Of a stretch of DNA of 64,000 bases, positions 55,596 to 64,000 are shown piece after piece. Below the pieces are notes generated by a model that saw only the letters and a list, made by a program, of their open reading frames with translations, searched no databases and had not been told where the DNA came from. The DNA is from Sporothrix humicola (lineage: Eukaryota > Ascomycota > Sordariomycetes > Ophiostomatales > Ophiostomataceae). The DNA lies in assembly GCA_021396245.1 (NCBI GenBank), contig WNYE01000005.1:124001-188000 (forward strand), given 5' to 3'. Every line of letters begins with the position of its first letter. The stretch's first letter is position 1. Both the position numbers and the translations under genes were made by a program.

Positions 55596-56076
55596 TACCC
55601 AGCATACACGCTTACTTGGGACCTGAAGATATATCGCAATGATGTCGCCAATTTGTATAGCACAATGCCATTCACTGCATATCTAACAAATATGCTCCCA
55701 GACATGAATATCACCTTTGGCAAGATCGTCATTCAAGATGAGCTTAGCGATACATTTGGACAGCCGCGTGATGCCGTGTGTGGTCTTGTTAAATTCAGAA
55801 TTAAGATAAGTTGAACAGAATTTTGTTAATATGTTTCCGGGCCACCTGTTCATATTCTCACAATATAAAATAGAAGCAGAATGGTCCTAACACTTCTCAG
55901 AAGAGCACGAGTTGTTTGGCCGCGATGACTTTTCGATCAATGATGTGATTGTCGTTATCCATTCGGACAATCTCCATCCTCGTTTGAATGTTTTGTGCCG
56001 TAAAAGCGAGGCCAGTCCAGCTGGACCAGATTTGACATTTGACACCAACGCTTTCTTATTAATTGGCCACTCCTAG
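55596..56076 (+). pseudogene. Decayed arrestin-like coding remnant
   Basis: Two protein-like stretches in different frames. Frame one is open from 55596 to TGA at 55812-55814 and includes FGKIVIQDELSDTFGQPRDA followed by VCGLVKFRI, which resembles the 'pGD.v.G.v.f' strand pair at the start of arrestin N-domains. A second frame (one base shifted) is open from 55810 and reads NFVNMFPGHLFIFSQYKIEA, a TAA at 55888-55890, then HELFGRDDFSINDVIVVIHS and on to FDTNAFLLIGHS and a TAG at 56074-56076. The two pieces are consecutive in the expected arrestin order, so a frameshift near 55807-55812 and an internal stop have broken the gene. An intron hiding the damage is possible: CTAACACTTCTCAG at 55887-55900 looks like an acceptor. 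The family assignment is tentative. Confidence 0.38.
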
Positions 56077-56472
56077 TAGGACTCAAGGAATTAATCGATT
56101 GCTAATGTTGAACGATAATCCATAAATTATAACTGCTGATGAATGAAACTCACGACGTCGCATCCCGCGATTCCCCATCGATCGTGACTCGTTAACGTGG
56201 GTCGTCCGCAGCCCGGTCTCCGTGCACCGTTGACCGCCTTTGGCTTTTTGGGGGAGGATTCAGAGCTGGCTTTTCTTTTCCGGAGTCTGCACTCTGTAGA
56301 GGGCGGAAGGCTTGGCGCCGCTCCCACATCTTAATGCCGATCCCCGCACGACTGACCGGCGCATTTTGAAGCTTGGGGTGAAGCTTTTATTTGAGCTTCT
56401 CCCACGACATTTTGCAATTTTCCCATTTAAACAGCTTCAACACTCAGTTCACACGCAACGACATCTCCCGCC
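56077..56472. other. Promoter region of the small ABM monooxygenase gene
   Basis: About 400 bases. AT-rich at first, then a GC-richer segment (56150-56340) with a minus-strand frame containing a basic KRKASSESSPKKPK stretch but no usable ATG. TTTAAACAGCTTCAACACTC precedes the ATG as a leader-like sequence. Confidence 0.4.
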
Positions 56473-56858
56473 ATGGCCCCTATTTGCACCACCGCCATCA
56501 TCTCTCCCGCCGAGGGCAAGATTGACCGGGTGAGTTCTCTTGTGACTCCCTAAGACAACTGTCTGCTAACTCTCTGTTTCAGCTCATCGAGGTCCTCCTT
56601 GCCCACGCCGAGTACGCCCGCGCCAACGAGCCCGGCACGCTGCAGTACGACATCCAAAAGGGCGCTGAGCGCGAGAGCGGCAAGACTGTGCTTGTCGTCT
56701 GGGAAATGTACGCCGACAAGGACGCCGAAACGGCGCACTTTAACAACCCGACGTTTGCCAAACTGATCGAGACCCTGGGCGCAGAGACGCTGGTGGCAGC
56801 CGCACCGAGCGTGTACGTGGCCGGCTCTGTGGGCGGTGTGCAGAACTACAAGGCATGA
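56473..56858 (+). CDS. Antibiotic biosynthesis monooxygenase (ABM) domain protein
   Basis: Small dimeric alpha/beta-barrel protein, 110 residues. Exons 56473-56529 and 56583-56858; the 53-base intron has donor GTGAGT, branch GCTAAC and acceptor TTTCAG, phase 0. The fold is visible as ICTTAIISPAEGK-like strand 1 (APICTTAIISPAEGK), the helix RLIEVLLAHAEYARANEPG, then TLQYDIQKG, VLVVWEMYADKDAETAHFN (ABM hallmark W/E-x-Y-x-D..A...H) and FAKLIETLG. ABM proteins are cofactor-free oxygenases, heme-degrading enzymes or small-molecule binding proteins; no substrate can be assigned. The start context CCGCCATGG is near-ideal. It sits between two broken genes in an otherwise gene-poor region. Confidence 0.85.
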
Positions 56859-57348
56859 GGAGGGATTGATGCAACATTATAGGCTTGGGATGTAAACCCC
56901 AAGTTACATAATTTATGTGCCAATATGAGCCACTTTTCAGAGTTCCGATACAGACGGATATTTGTGTCTTTTAGCTGTGTTGATGTGATTAATTTGATAT
57001 CAATGAGAAGTGGAATTGTCTGCACTTTTCACGAGCTGTGATATGTTTCTGAACTGAAATATGCTAGAAACAGTTTGATTAAAGACGCACCGGACTAATA
57101 CAGGAATAAAGCTGTGCCACCATACCGCGCCTTCCTCTTCCTGAGAGGTCGGTCGTTCCTTCATGTCAATGATCCAATGCAACGGTTCAGCGCACCCGCC
57201 GCCTGTGAAACACCGGAAGGGTGCTGTAAGAATTGGTGTAATCCTATTGGCTGTCTGGACTAAACTAGACCCACTTTGTGTCGACCGACAACATTACTGA
57301 ACATCGATGTGTATCTTTTTAATAAAACGCCGCGGTACTTCTATTTAA
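56859..57348. other. AT-rich flank, nothing recognised
   Basis: About 490 bases between the ABM gene and the dehydrogenase remnant. No open coding stretch continuing the dehydrogenase N-terminus could be found here; the frame is closed by TAA at 57346-57348. Confidence 0.45.
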
Positions 57349-57670
57349 GTCGGCGCCGGCAAGCTAAAATTTTTGGTTCTTATAATGACTGTTCCTATTA
57401 CAGTGATCCGTATTAAAGGCTCTTTAAAATACAGTCCCGTGTGCTACGACATAGCTATTTATCTTTTACACCAAAGCCGTGTCCAGCTTAAGCAGCTCAT
57501 CCCTCATCGTTTCCCCTTCAACCAGGCCGACTTGGCCCTTAAGGCGACCAAGGACAGTGTAGGCCCGGATGGCAAGCTTGCCATCGAGACAACCAGTAAG
57601 TTATATGTGTTCCCCCGCCTATACAAGCTTATCTTTACTAACGACTGTAGTCGGCGGTCCTACGGCTTGA
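57349..57670 (+). pseudogene. C-terminal remnant of a medium-chain (polyol-type) dehydrogenase
   Basis: Only the end of the enzyme remains. From about 57385 the frame reads MTVPITVIRIKGSLKYSP, then RVQLKQLIPHRFPFNQADLA and VGPDGKLAIETT, matching the order of the C-terminus of zinc polyol dehydrogenases (sorbitol, xylitol or L-arabinitol type: 'MTVP... LK.L.THRFPF..A...F'). An intron follows with a good GTAAGT donor at 57596, ACTAAC branch and CTGTAG acceptor ending at 57650; the last exon gives IGGPTA and TGA (57668-57670). The zinc-binding and Rossmann parts, some 250 residues, are absent upstream. The preserved splice signals suggest recent truncation or a rearrangement rather than long decay. 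It may instead be a short expressed gene. Confidence 0.55.
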
Positions 57671-57839
57671 GTATCTGTGGTTTTCTCATATAAAACCGCT
57701 ACAAGCGTTGGGATGGCATTCGCTATGTGTGACTCTGGAAGTATAGTACCATGTTAAGACAAACTTTTTAAAAAATAGATATGACACACCCCTCGAAACT
57801 GGTTGCTGATTATACCCCCCTATTCGCGATGGTGTGAAC

Positions 57840-59422
57840 CTATTTTTTGTTGGAAACGTCTACGATGGAGTGTTAGCAATGTCGACACAACCATAATCGG
57901 GAAGAGTAGCGAATAGTTAGAACGTACTGAACTGGAAGTGGATGATATCGCCGTCTTGAACAACCTGTGGACAAAATAAACGTTAGTTGCTGTAAGGCAT
58001 CAAAATGGTTACAGAATCTGCACTTCTGCGTGGTTGCACATACATAGGATTTTCCTTCTTGGCGGTACTTGCCGGCGGCCTTGATCGGTCCCATGGACTT
58101 GCCACCTTCGCACAGATCGTGAAAGTCCTGGTATGCGACCACCTCGGCCTTGATGAAGCCCCTCTCGAAATCGCTGTGGATGGCACCGGCCGCTTGTGGA
58201 GCCAGACAGCCTCCCGGAATCGTCCAGCATCGCACCTCCTTCTCGCCGGCTGTAAAGTAGTATTGCAGACCGAGCTTGGTGAAGCCCTCCGTAATAATCT
58301 TATCGAGCTTAGACTTGACTTTGCTGTCGGCCAGAAACGTGTCTCGAGCCGCGGGGTCGTCCTTGAAGCTGTGCAGCTTCTCTTCAAACTCAATAGAGAA
58401 AGGTACAATGTCGCGGGCCGTGCCGCCGTGCTCGGTGACCCACTTGGCAATCGCCGGCAGGTACTTGCTCTTTTGGCGCAGGTAGTCCTTCATGGTTAGA
58501 TTCACCAAGTAGATGACGGGCTTGGTGGTGATGAGCTGGATCTTGTCGTTGATGAGGGCGATTTCCGCAGGTGTCCAGCTGCCGTCGCGCACGGGCTTGT
58601 CCTGCTCGAGCATTGCCCGAATCTTTGTCGTCGTCTCGGTAAAGAGGGGCAGCATCTTGTACTTGCCGCCCGCTTTTTTGACGATGGCATCCTCGGCGAC
58701 GATGGCCTTCTGTAAGATATCTACAGGAGAGGAGAGGAGATGAGATGAGATGAGATGGCGTCAAACCAGACTGGGAAAGGAAAAGGGTATGCACAAGAAC
58801 TAACCAAGATCCTTTTTGCAAAGCTCGCTTTGGATGGTGTCTAGATGCAACAGTCAGTATCAACATGGGCTTCTAAATACTCCGTACAGTGAGTAAAATA
58901 TCAATGGCGGTTGGAGCTGAATTAACCCAAGTCCCGAACGGGATCGATCGAGTCGTCGACATGCAACACCTCATCGTTGTCGAATGCTCTAGCGTCTGCG
59001 TCAGTGAAAACTCAGTGCGCAGGCCAAAGACGGAAGATGCCGCAGTACCTGACAATGTGGAACATGCCGTCAACGGCCTGGATATGAGACAAGAAGGCGT
59101 TCCCCAGCCCAGCGCCCTGGGACGCGCCCTTGATCAGGCCGGCAATGTCCGTTACCTGCAGGTACGGCGGGTACATGGACGGCGGCTTCCACAGGTCGCA
59201 GAGAAAGTCGTAACGCGCATCGGGAACAACGCATCTCGACTCGTTGGGCTCAATGGTACAGAAAGGATAGTTTTCGGCCGCAGCGCTCTGCTCCGTCAAG
59301 AGATTGAAGAGACTCGATTTGCCCACATTCGGCAGGCCAACGCATCCCATCTTGAGATTCTTGCGAACCCGGCCAAAGGCGACGACATTGTCCTTGACGG
59401 CCTCTACCTTCTTGGGCGGCAT
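57840..59422 (-). CDS. OLA1: Obg-like ATPase 1 (YchF/OLA1)
   Basis: Cytosolic P-loop ATPase of the YchF subfamily of Obg GTPases, associated with ribosomes and stress responses. Six exons on the minus strand: 59049-59422, 58927-58988, 58805-58840, 58044-58720, 57928-57964 and 57840-57859, all with GT..AG borders and consistent phase; product 401 residues, close to the usual ~395. N-terminus MPPKKVEAVKDNVVAFGRV, Walker A GLPNVGKSSLFN, switch region NYPFCTIEPNESR, G3 DIAGLIKGASQGAGLGN, TGS domain near GEKEVRCWTIPGGCLAPQAA and the end KYRQEGKSYVVQDGDIIHFQ. The fourth nucleotide-binding motif, NxxE in many relatives, reads NLTM here. The last two tiny exons are inferred from homology of the terminal beta-strand. 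Confidence 0.92.
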
Positions 59423-60653
59423 GGCGAGAAATTGGCAAAAAAAGGATTGAATGTCTTTTTTGTGTATTTTATGTACTTTTTGAAGTCTGCGCGCCGTGTG
59501 AGATTTGCACGTTGAAAACTTCAAATCGAAGAATTCTCGAAAGAAGGAACAGAAAGTGGCCTGATGTTTGCCCTTCAGGCCCACAAGTAGGTCCACCTTG
59601 GGAGCACTGTGACCAATAGACGCCAGAAGGCAGTAATGCCATACACTCTGAGCGTTGGACGTCGCATTGCTGATTGGGTCTAACTCGTTTTACCTCCCCT
59701 TCTTCCCCTACGATGTGCATTTGGGGCTTTGGAAACGACTTCCAAGCGCGCTTTTGGGTGAGTCTTCGTGAAGGGGATGCAACGAAGACCAAAATGACTG
59801 TGAAGATGACTGATTTGGAGTGATTTTATGTATCTTTTTATTCGCATAGTCGTTTTCTTTCGTTCTTATTTTTTTATTTTATTCCATAATTAATGGTTAT
59901 TCCAGAGTTGGTTGGAATAAAAACGATATGGAAATCATGAATAGAAAGATTGAAAGAAGCGAGGACATGAGAACTTCCGGCCAGAACTACAATATTCAAA
60001 GAAAATTAGGGGGACAAAAAAAATACCTGAGGACGCACGAACGATAAATACGATGCTAAACTGGGTGAAATGGCAGCAATCAAAAGTAGGTCGGCCAGCA
60101 CGAGGCCGAAAGAGAAAACAAAGACAACTCTGTTGTGGCTATCCGGAATCGAATTTAGATTTTTTTTAAAATCCGTTTCCGTCTATTCTCTTCGTTTTAA
60201 GTTCCTTCCTGTTGCTCGCTGTGAAAGAAAGATGGTGTGAAGCAGGCTGCTCACAATGGACGTGGCTCGTCCGTCTTTGTCTGCGCCGCGTTGAAAGAAT
60301 AGGCGGCAAATGAAAGAAGAACCAAAAAAAAAGTCCCCTGAAGCTTAAGACTAAATGACAAACGAAGACAAACGACGGAAAAGGAAAACTGAAAGGGCGA
60401 CAGAATAAAAACAAACAATTCGGTGCAGTGCAATAAAGACGACATTGACAAAAATAAACACGAAGTACGGATGCGGTGGTTCGTGCATGGCGCGTGCGCT
60501 GTTGGCTGTCATTTCCACCATCCCCAAGCTAGGTCGTTTTATTCTCCAAAACGCATCCGACAAAGAGCAACAAAACCGCAGGGAAGCATAAGACGGAGCA
60601 TATACATAAGAGGCGTGGCCAAGTGCGTTGGGTTGTTTGATTGCTTTCTTTTC
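59423..60653. other. Divergent region between OLA1 and the FTA2-like gene
   Basis: 1.2 kb before the assembly gap. AT-rich at 59820-60020. No gene is recognised; short frames here lack motifs. Confidence 0.5.
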
Positions 60654-60751
60654 NNNNNNNNNNNNNNNNNNNNNNNNNNNNNNNNNNNNNNNNNNNNNNN
60701 NNNNNNNNNNNNNNNNNNNNNNNNNNNNNNNNNNNNNNNNNNNNNNNNNNN
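60654..60751. other. Assembly gap of 98 N
   Basis: Unknown bases directly before the CATCTTTT repeat array. The gap probably arose because the array could not be assembled, so its true length is unknown. Confidence 0.99.
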
Positions 60752-60752
60752 T

Positions 60753-60832
60753 CATCTTTTCATCTTTTCATCTTTTCATCTTTTCATCTTTTCATCTTTT
60801 CATCTTTTCATCTTTTCATCTTTTCATCTTTT
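60753..60832. repeat. Octamer tandem array, 10 perfect CATCTTTT copies
   Basis: Ten identical 8-bp units run out of the gap and end in CATCGCTC, 18 bases before the ATG of the FTA2-like gene. It is therefore in that gene's 5' leader. Copy number inside the gap is unknown. Confidence 0.95.
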
Positions 60833-60850
60833 CATCGCTCTATCGCTCCA

Positions 60851-62329
60851 ATGGCCCCTGCACCGCATCCCATCTTTCCCGACTGGCCCTCGTGCCCGGA
60901 GGACTTGGTACCTCTGCCAATGATCGACGGCCCCAAGCTGAAAGCGTTCGACTTTGGTGGCCCCCAGCAAATCGAGTTTGTAAAATACATCGCCTCTGGC
61001 CTGCACGGCCACGTGGTCCAGGCCCGTATCCACGGCCAAGACTACGCTATCAAGTTTGTTCGTTCCCCCGTTTCCATTGGTTATTGATGCTCGATTATAG
61101 ATTGTATGATCTCGTTAGTTAACGTTCTGTCCTAGTTCCGCTACAGCTGTACCGATGCATGGTACGGCACGCTCGAGTGCTACGACCCCGACGTAGATCA
61201 CAAAGACGAGGTGGCGGTACTGGCACCATACTCAGAGCCCTTTTATGCCGAGTGCCGTGCCTTTGGTCGTCTGCAAGAGACGGGCCGGACCGACCTAGCC
61301 GTAGATTGCTTTGGCTACGTGCTGCTAGACGAGGCGCATGAGCGCGCACTCCACGACCTCAAAAAGCTCAAGTTTAATGGCAACGAATACTGGAACGCAG
61401 GCGACGTTCGCAGTAACTTCCGTGGGCCCAGTGGCCGCCCACCGCCTATCCGCGGCATTGTCAAGGCCCTCGGCCGCGCAGACGAGAGGATTGATAAGTT
61501 GTCTTATGCCGTAGCCCGCCCTCTGCTTGACAACATAATTCAGATCCAGCAGCTAGGTATTATAGGACTCGACGTGCGGCGCGGCGAGTACATTGACTGG
61601 AAGTTTGCCGATTTCAGCACGGCCATGACAACGCCGCACTTTTTGATAACGCCCGAGCTTCTGCAAGACTCTATCAAAACCACCACACCCGTCTGTCCAG
61701 CCAGCCTAGTGCAGCCGGTCCGCCCACTTCCGCCAGCAGCCTGGGCCGCCGTGGAGTACCAACTGTTCATCTACTGCGCTGCCGACTACTGGGACTTTGA
61801 GACGATGATTAACTCGTGCTGGGACTGGGACAATATTGAAAAGTTTAAGCCCCTCAACCTGTTTATCCTGCGCGGCCGCAATCGCTATAATTTGCGCCGC
61901 ACGGCACGCCACCGCACCATCCCCTATACGTTTGTCGACCCCCGTCGCTTTGACTGGAGGGCACCACAGGCTGCCGCAGCGGCCGCCGGTTTGGCAAGGC
62001 CGCTCACTACAGGCGCCACCCGCGCTCTTGCCCGTCGGGTGCCCCGGTGGTATTATCCGTGCAATATGGATGAGGAGCGCTACTTGAGGACACAGAAAGA
62101 GACGGTTTGGACTATGCAGTGGGCGGTGCGCGACGGCTGCATCTTCCCAACCAAGGCCGATCAAGGCGACGTCTGCCACAAGCTGACTATGCTGCTGAAG
62201 AGCAACGGCGGCCAGCTCGACATGGAAAATCCGAAACACGTGGCGTTGGTCGAGGCGGACAAGAATGCGCGCTTTTTGATGGACGAGACGTTTGCAGCCC
62301 CTGATTGGAGAGTGAAAACGTTTATGTAG
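60851..62329 (+). CDS. FTA2-like protein (Sim4 complex family) with degenerate kinase fold
   Basis: Exons 60851-61057 and 61136-62329; the 78-base intron has GTTCGT donor, TTAAC branch and CCTAG acceptor, phase 0; 466 residues. The N-terminus FDFGGPQQIEFVKYIASGLH with GHVVQARIHGQDYAIKFF matches the family Pfam calls 'kinetochore Sim4 complex subunit FTA2'. It also reads as a protein-kinase N-lobe: a glycine-loop position, a Lys in YAIKF and a Glu in PFYAECRAF. The C-lobe has GLDVRRGEYIDWKFADFSTA, where HRD and DFG would lie, but both are degenerate, so it looks like a pseudokinase. Fission yeast Fta2 is a kinetochore protein; filamentous fungi carry many divergent members whose role is unproven, so a kinetochore role is not implied. 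Confidence 0.78.
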
Positions 62330-63222
62330 CCCTTTTTTATTATCTCGTTCTTTTTCTTCCCCGTTACGTCTTCTTTTTTTCCTTTTTCTTTTTATTTCGT
62401 GTCAACCGCCTTTAATCTCTATTTTCTTTTCTTTTTTTTCTATCTTTTTGTTTCGTGTGTTCTATTGCCTATTTTTATTTTATTTTAGTATCAATATATC
62501 ATCTCGCTGTCTTGCCTCATCTATTCATAATTCAACTCTTTTTATTGGTCATGTACATGTTTGAGCTTTGATTCGGATTGGTTTGGATTGGGGGTTTTTT
62601 TTTACCCGGTTTTCTATCTTCATTTTACTATTATTTTCCAGCGTCCTGTTCTTTCACTTGCTGCCTAAATCTTGACCATCACCTGTACCTTCTATTCAAA
62701 ATCAATGGCGTAAGTGTGCAAGGTGTATGGGACGTTCTGTCTGTAAATTCCAGATGGACTATGGCTAAAGATGCGGTCAAAGAAGCAGAAAATTTGCAAT
62801 TTGGTCTGGCGTCGGTCATGGTTACATCCATTAAAGCGACTATGCACGTGAATGTTTTGTCACTTTTCTCTCCGTTTCTACCATTATCACGGTATCATGG
62901 CGTCGCCGCGTTCGCTGTGTTTAGGAGCGCCGGGCGTCGTACGTTATCAATGTGCAAATGTGTCCCAATTCTTTAACAAAAGCCCATGTTTCGAAAAGAG
63001 AGAAGCGTGAGCTTTTTTGGATATGCCAAAAAATAGACGGGTGCGGTGACAGCCTTCACTGTATATCACTTGTCGTCATTTTGTGACAGCAAATCTCATA
63101 TGGGAATGTGGGATTGTGATATTTATTTACTATTATAAATACTATATAAGTTAAACATAGTAATAAAGTAACAGTCTTACGGGTTAAACATATTTCTTTA
63201 CGTTTAAAACGTACCTCACACT
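62330..63222. other. 3' flank and intergenic region, nothing recognised
   Basis: 893 bases between convergent genes. T-rich from 62330 to 62600, AT-rich at 63120-63190. No gene, repeat or known element is seen. Confidence 0.5.
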
Positions 63223-64000
63223 CTACAAAGTATACACAAAGGTGTACTTCTTGTCGCCGAGACGGACGTCGTTTGTGTTCTCCTCCTCAATTTCCTCCGG
63301 GGTCCAGTTGGCAATAATGGCGGCGCGCTTCTTGTTGTGGTAGATCATCATCATGCGGTAGCCAAAGTAAAAGAACCAGCCGACGACGGAGAGCGAGAGG
63401 GCGACGTAGAACGGAATGTGGTACGTGGGCTGGTACTTGGAACGGAAGAGCTGGGCGGCAATAACGCCACCGACGTTACCCAGGCCAGAGAAGCCGACGA
63501 CGAGGACGCGCTTGTTGGGGTTGGGCGTGTTGTTCATGAGCGAGGCGTTGACGAGGGGCGTCTGGGTGTAGGTGCCAATGTTCATGATGCAGAGGGCGAC
63601 GTAGCGGCCGACGTTGGACTTGAGCGTGACGACGAGGATGGAGCCGAAAATGACAATGGCGAGGGCGCACAGCAGGTGGATGGTGCGCTCTTTGAAGTGG
63701 TCAGACGAAAAGGCGGCGCCGATGAGACCAATCGAGCCGACAAAGTAGATGGGGACCGTGAACAGGTTGGCGCGGTAGGAGCGGTAGCCGAGATTCTCGA
63801 CAATGAGCGGCAAGAAGACGTTAAAGGCCTGGTAGATGACGCTGGCGCACATGTTGCCGGGAATAATGAGCCAGATCTTCCAGTCGCGGAGAACCTCAAC
63901 CAAATCCTGCTTGGTGATGCCGCGAGCCGCTTGGTGGGCGTGGGCGCTGTCGCGGAGCATGCGCGTGCTCGCCCACTCCCGTTCTTCGGCCGTCAAGAAC
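63223..64000 (-). CDS. C-terminal half of an ACS-family MFS transporter (5'-truncated by the window edge)
   Basis: The frame is open to the right edge; 259 visible residues. A cytosolic central loop (TAEEREWASTRMLRDSAHAH) is followed by six hydrophobic segments, including IWLIIPGNMCASVIYQAFNV, GSIGLIGAAFSSDHFKERTI and VVGFSGLGNVGGVIAAQLFR. The tail contains the KRAAIIANWTPEEIEEENTN pattern, with DxxxLGDKKYTFVY-like end (DVRLGDKKYTFVYTL), common to fungal anion:cation symporters of the Dal5/Tna1/pantothenate group. The substrate is likely an organic anion (allantoate, nicotinate, pantothenate or similar) but cannot be fixed without the N-terminal half. Confidence 0.92.
   Translation of the reverse strand, partial: FLTAEEREWASTRMLRDSAHAHQAARGITKQDLVEVLRDWKIWLIIPGNMCASVIYQAFNVFLPLIVENLGYRSYRANLFTVPIYFVGSIGLIGAAFSSDHFKERTIHLLCALAIVIFGSILVVTLKSNVGRYVALCIMNIGTYTQTPLVNASLMNNTPNPNKRVLVVGFSGLGNVGGVIAAQLFRSKYQPTYHIPFYVALSLSVVGWFFYFGYRMMMIYHNKKRAAIIANWTPEEIEEENTNDVRLGDKKYTFVYTL

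Noticed and set aside
55805..55815. Mutated splice donor (AAGATAAGT) explaining the arrestin-like break
   Set aside because: A one-base frame change plus continued coding in the next frame fits a frameshift better than a lost donor, though an intron is not excluded.
60641..60850. Reading the FTA2-like protein through the gap and the octamer array
   Set aside because: Repeat-derived Ser/Phe/His sequence after an unknown 98 bases is not credible coding; the ATG at 60851 has homology immediately after it.
1..64000. tRNA, rRNA, CRISPR or intact transposon
   Set aside because: No B-box-like GGTTCRANNCC with cloverleaf context, no rRNA segments, no direct-repeat/spacer array, and no transposase or reverse transcriptase motif was seen.

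Overview
The window is nuclear DNA of a filamentous ascomycete. The genes are compact and mostly intron-poor. Introns are short (about 50-90 bp) with GTRNGT donors, CTRAC-type branch points and YAG acceptors, and promoters carry pyrimidine-rich tracts. The proteome is typical of Pezizomycotina: a QA-4-type dehydroshikimate dehydratase, CBM20-bearing secreted amylases, a DUF7136-like surface protein, a UapA-type purine permease, a Sim4/FTA2-like protein and a JIP5 homologue. The overall character suggests Sordariomycetes; an order cannot be assigned from sequence reading alone. No rRNA, tRNA, CRISPR array or intact transposon was recognised. There is one 98-base assembly gap (60654-60751).

Layout. 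1-1.4 kb: 3' end of a DUF8004-like gene. 1.4-5.4 kb: long non-coding leader/promoter region of a DHA1 drug/polyamine MFS transporter (5379-7223). 10.5-11.6 kb: abundant-type secreted Ala-rich protein with a TATA promoter. 12-13.8 kb: amidase (minus). 16-17.3 kb: QA-4 homologue. 18.2 kb: possible 50-residue Cys-rich peptide. 21-22 kb: SAM methyltransferase. 22.2-23.5 kb: JIP5 (minus), divergent from a membrane-anchored GH18 chitinase (24.3-26.0 kb). 26.6-27.0 kb: MARVEL membrane protein. 28.8-35.5 kb: a starch module, in which glucoamylase (minus) and alpha-amylase (plus), both ending in very similar CBM20 domains, diverge from a 2.8 kb intergenic region. 35.6-39.4 kb: two divergent short-chain dehydrogenases. 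39.6-43.8 kb: a 1343-residue protein with two zinc-finger repeats, a cysteine module and a CENP-C-like cupin end. 44.8-45.9 kb: an uncharacterised gene interrupted by an in-frame TAG. 46.1-49.8 kb: DUF7136-like GPI protein and purine permease (both minus). 49.8-56.4 kb: gene-poor, AT-richer region containing a decayed arrestin-like gene. 56.5-57.7 kb: small ABM monooxygenase and the last two exons of a polyol-type dehydrogenase. 57.8-59.4 kb: six-exon OLA1 (minus). 60.7-62.3 kb: octamer repeat array and FTA2-like gene. 63.2-64 kb: 3' end of an ACS-family MFS transporter (minus).

How the genes fit together: the clearest functional unit is the glucoamylase/alpha-amylase pair, which together liquefy and saccharify starch outside the cell. 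Chitinase, the DUF7136 protein and the Ala-rich protein are other cell-surface or secreted products. The purine permease, QA-4 homologue, amidase and MFS carriers are nutrient-use functions. OLA1, JIP5 and the FTA2-like protein are housekeeping or nuclear types. Exon joints were deduced by eye from splice signals, reading phase and family similarity and have no transcript support.
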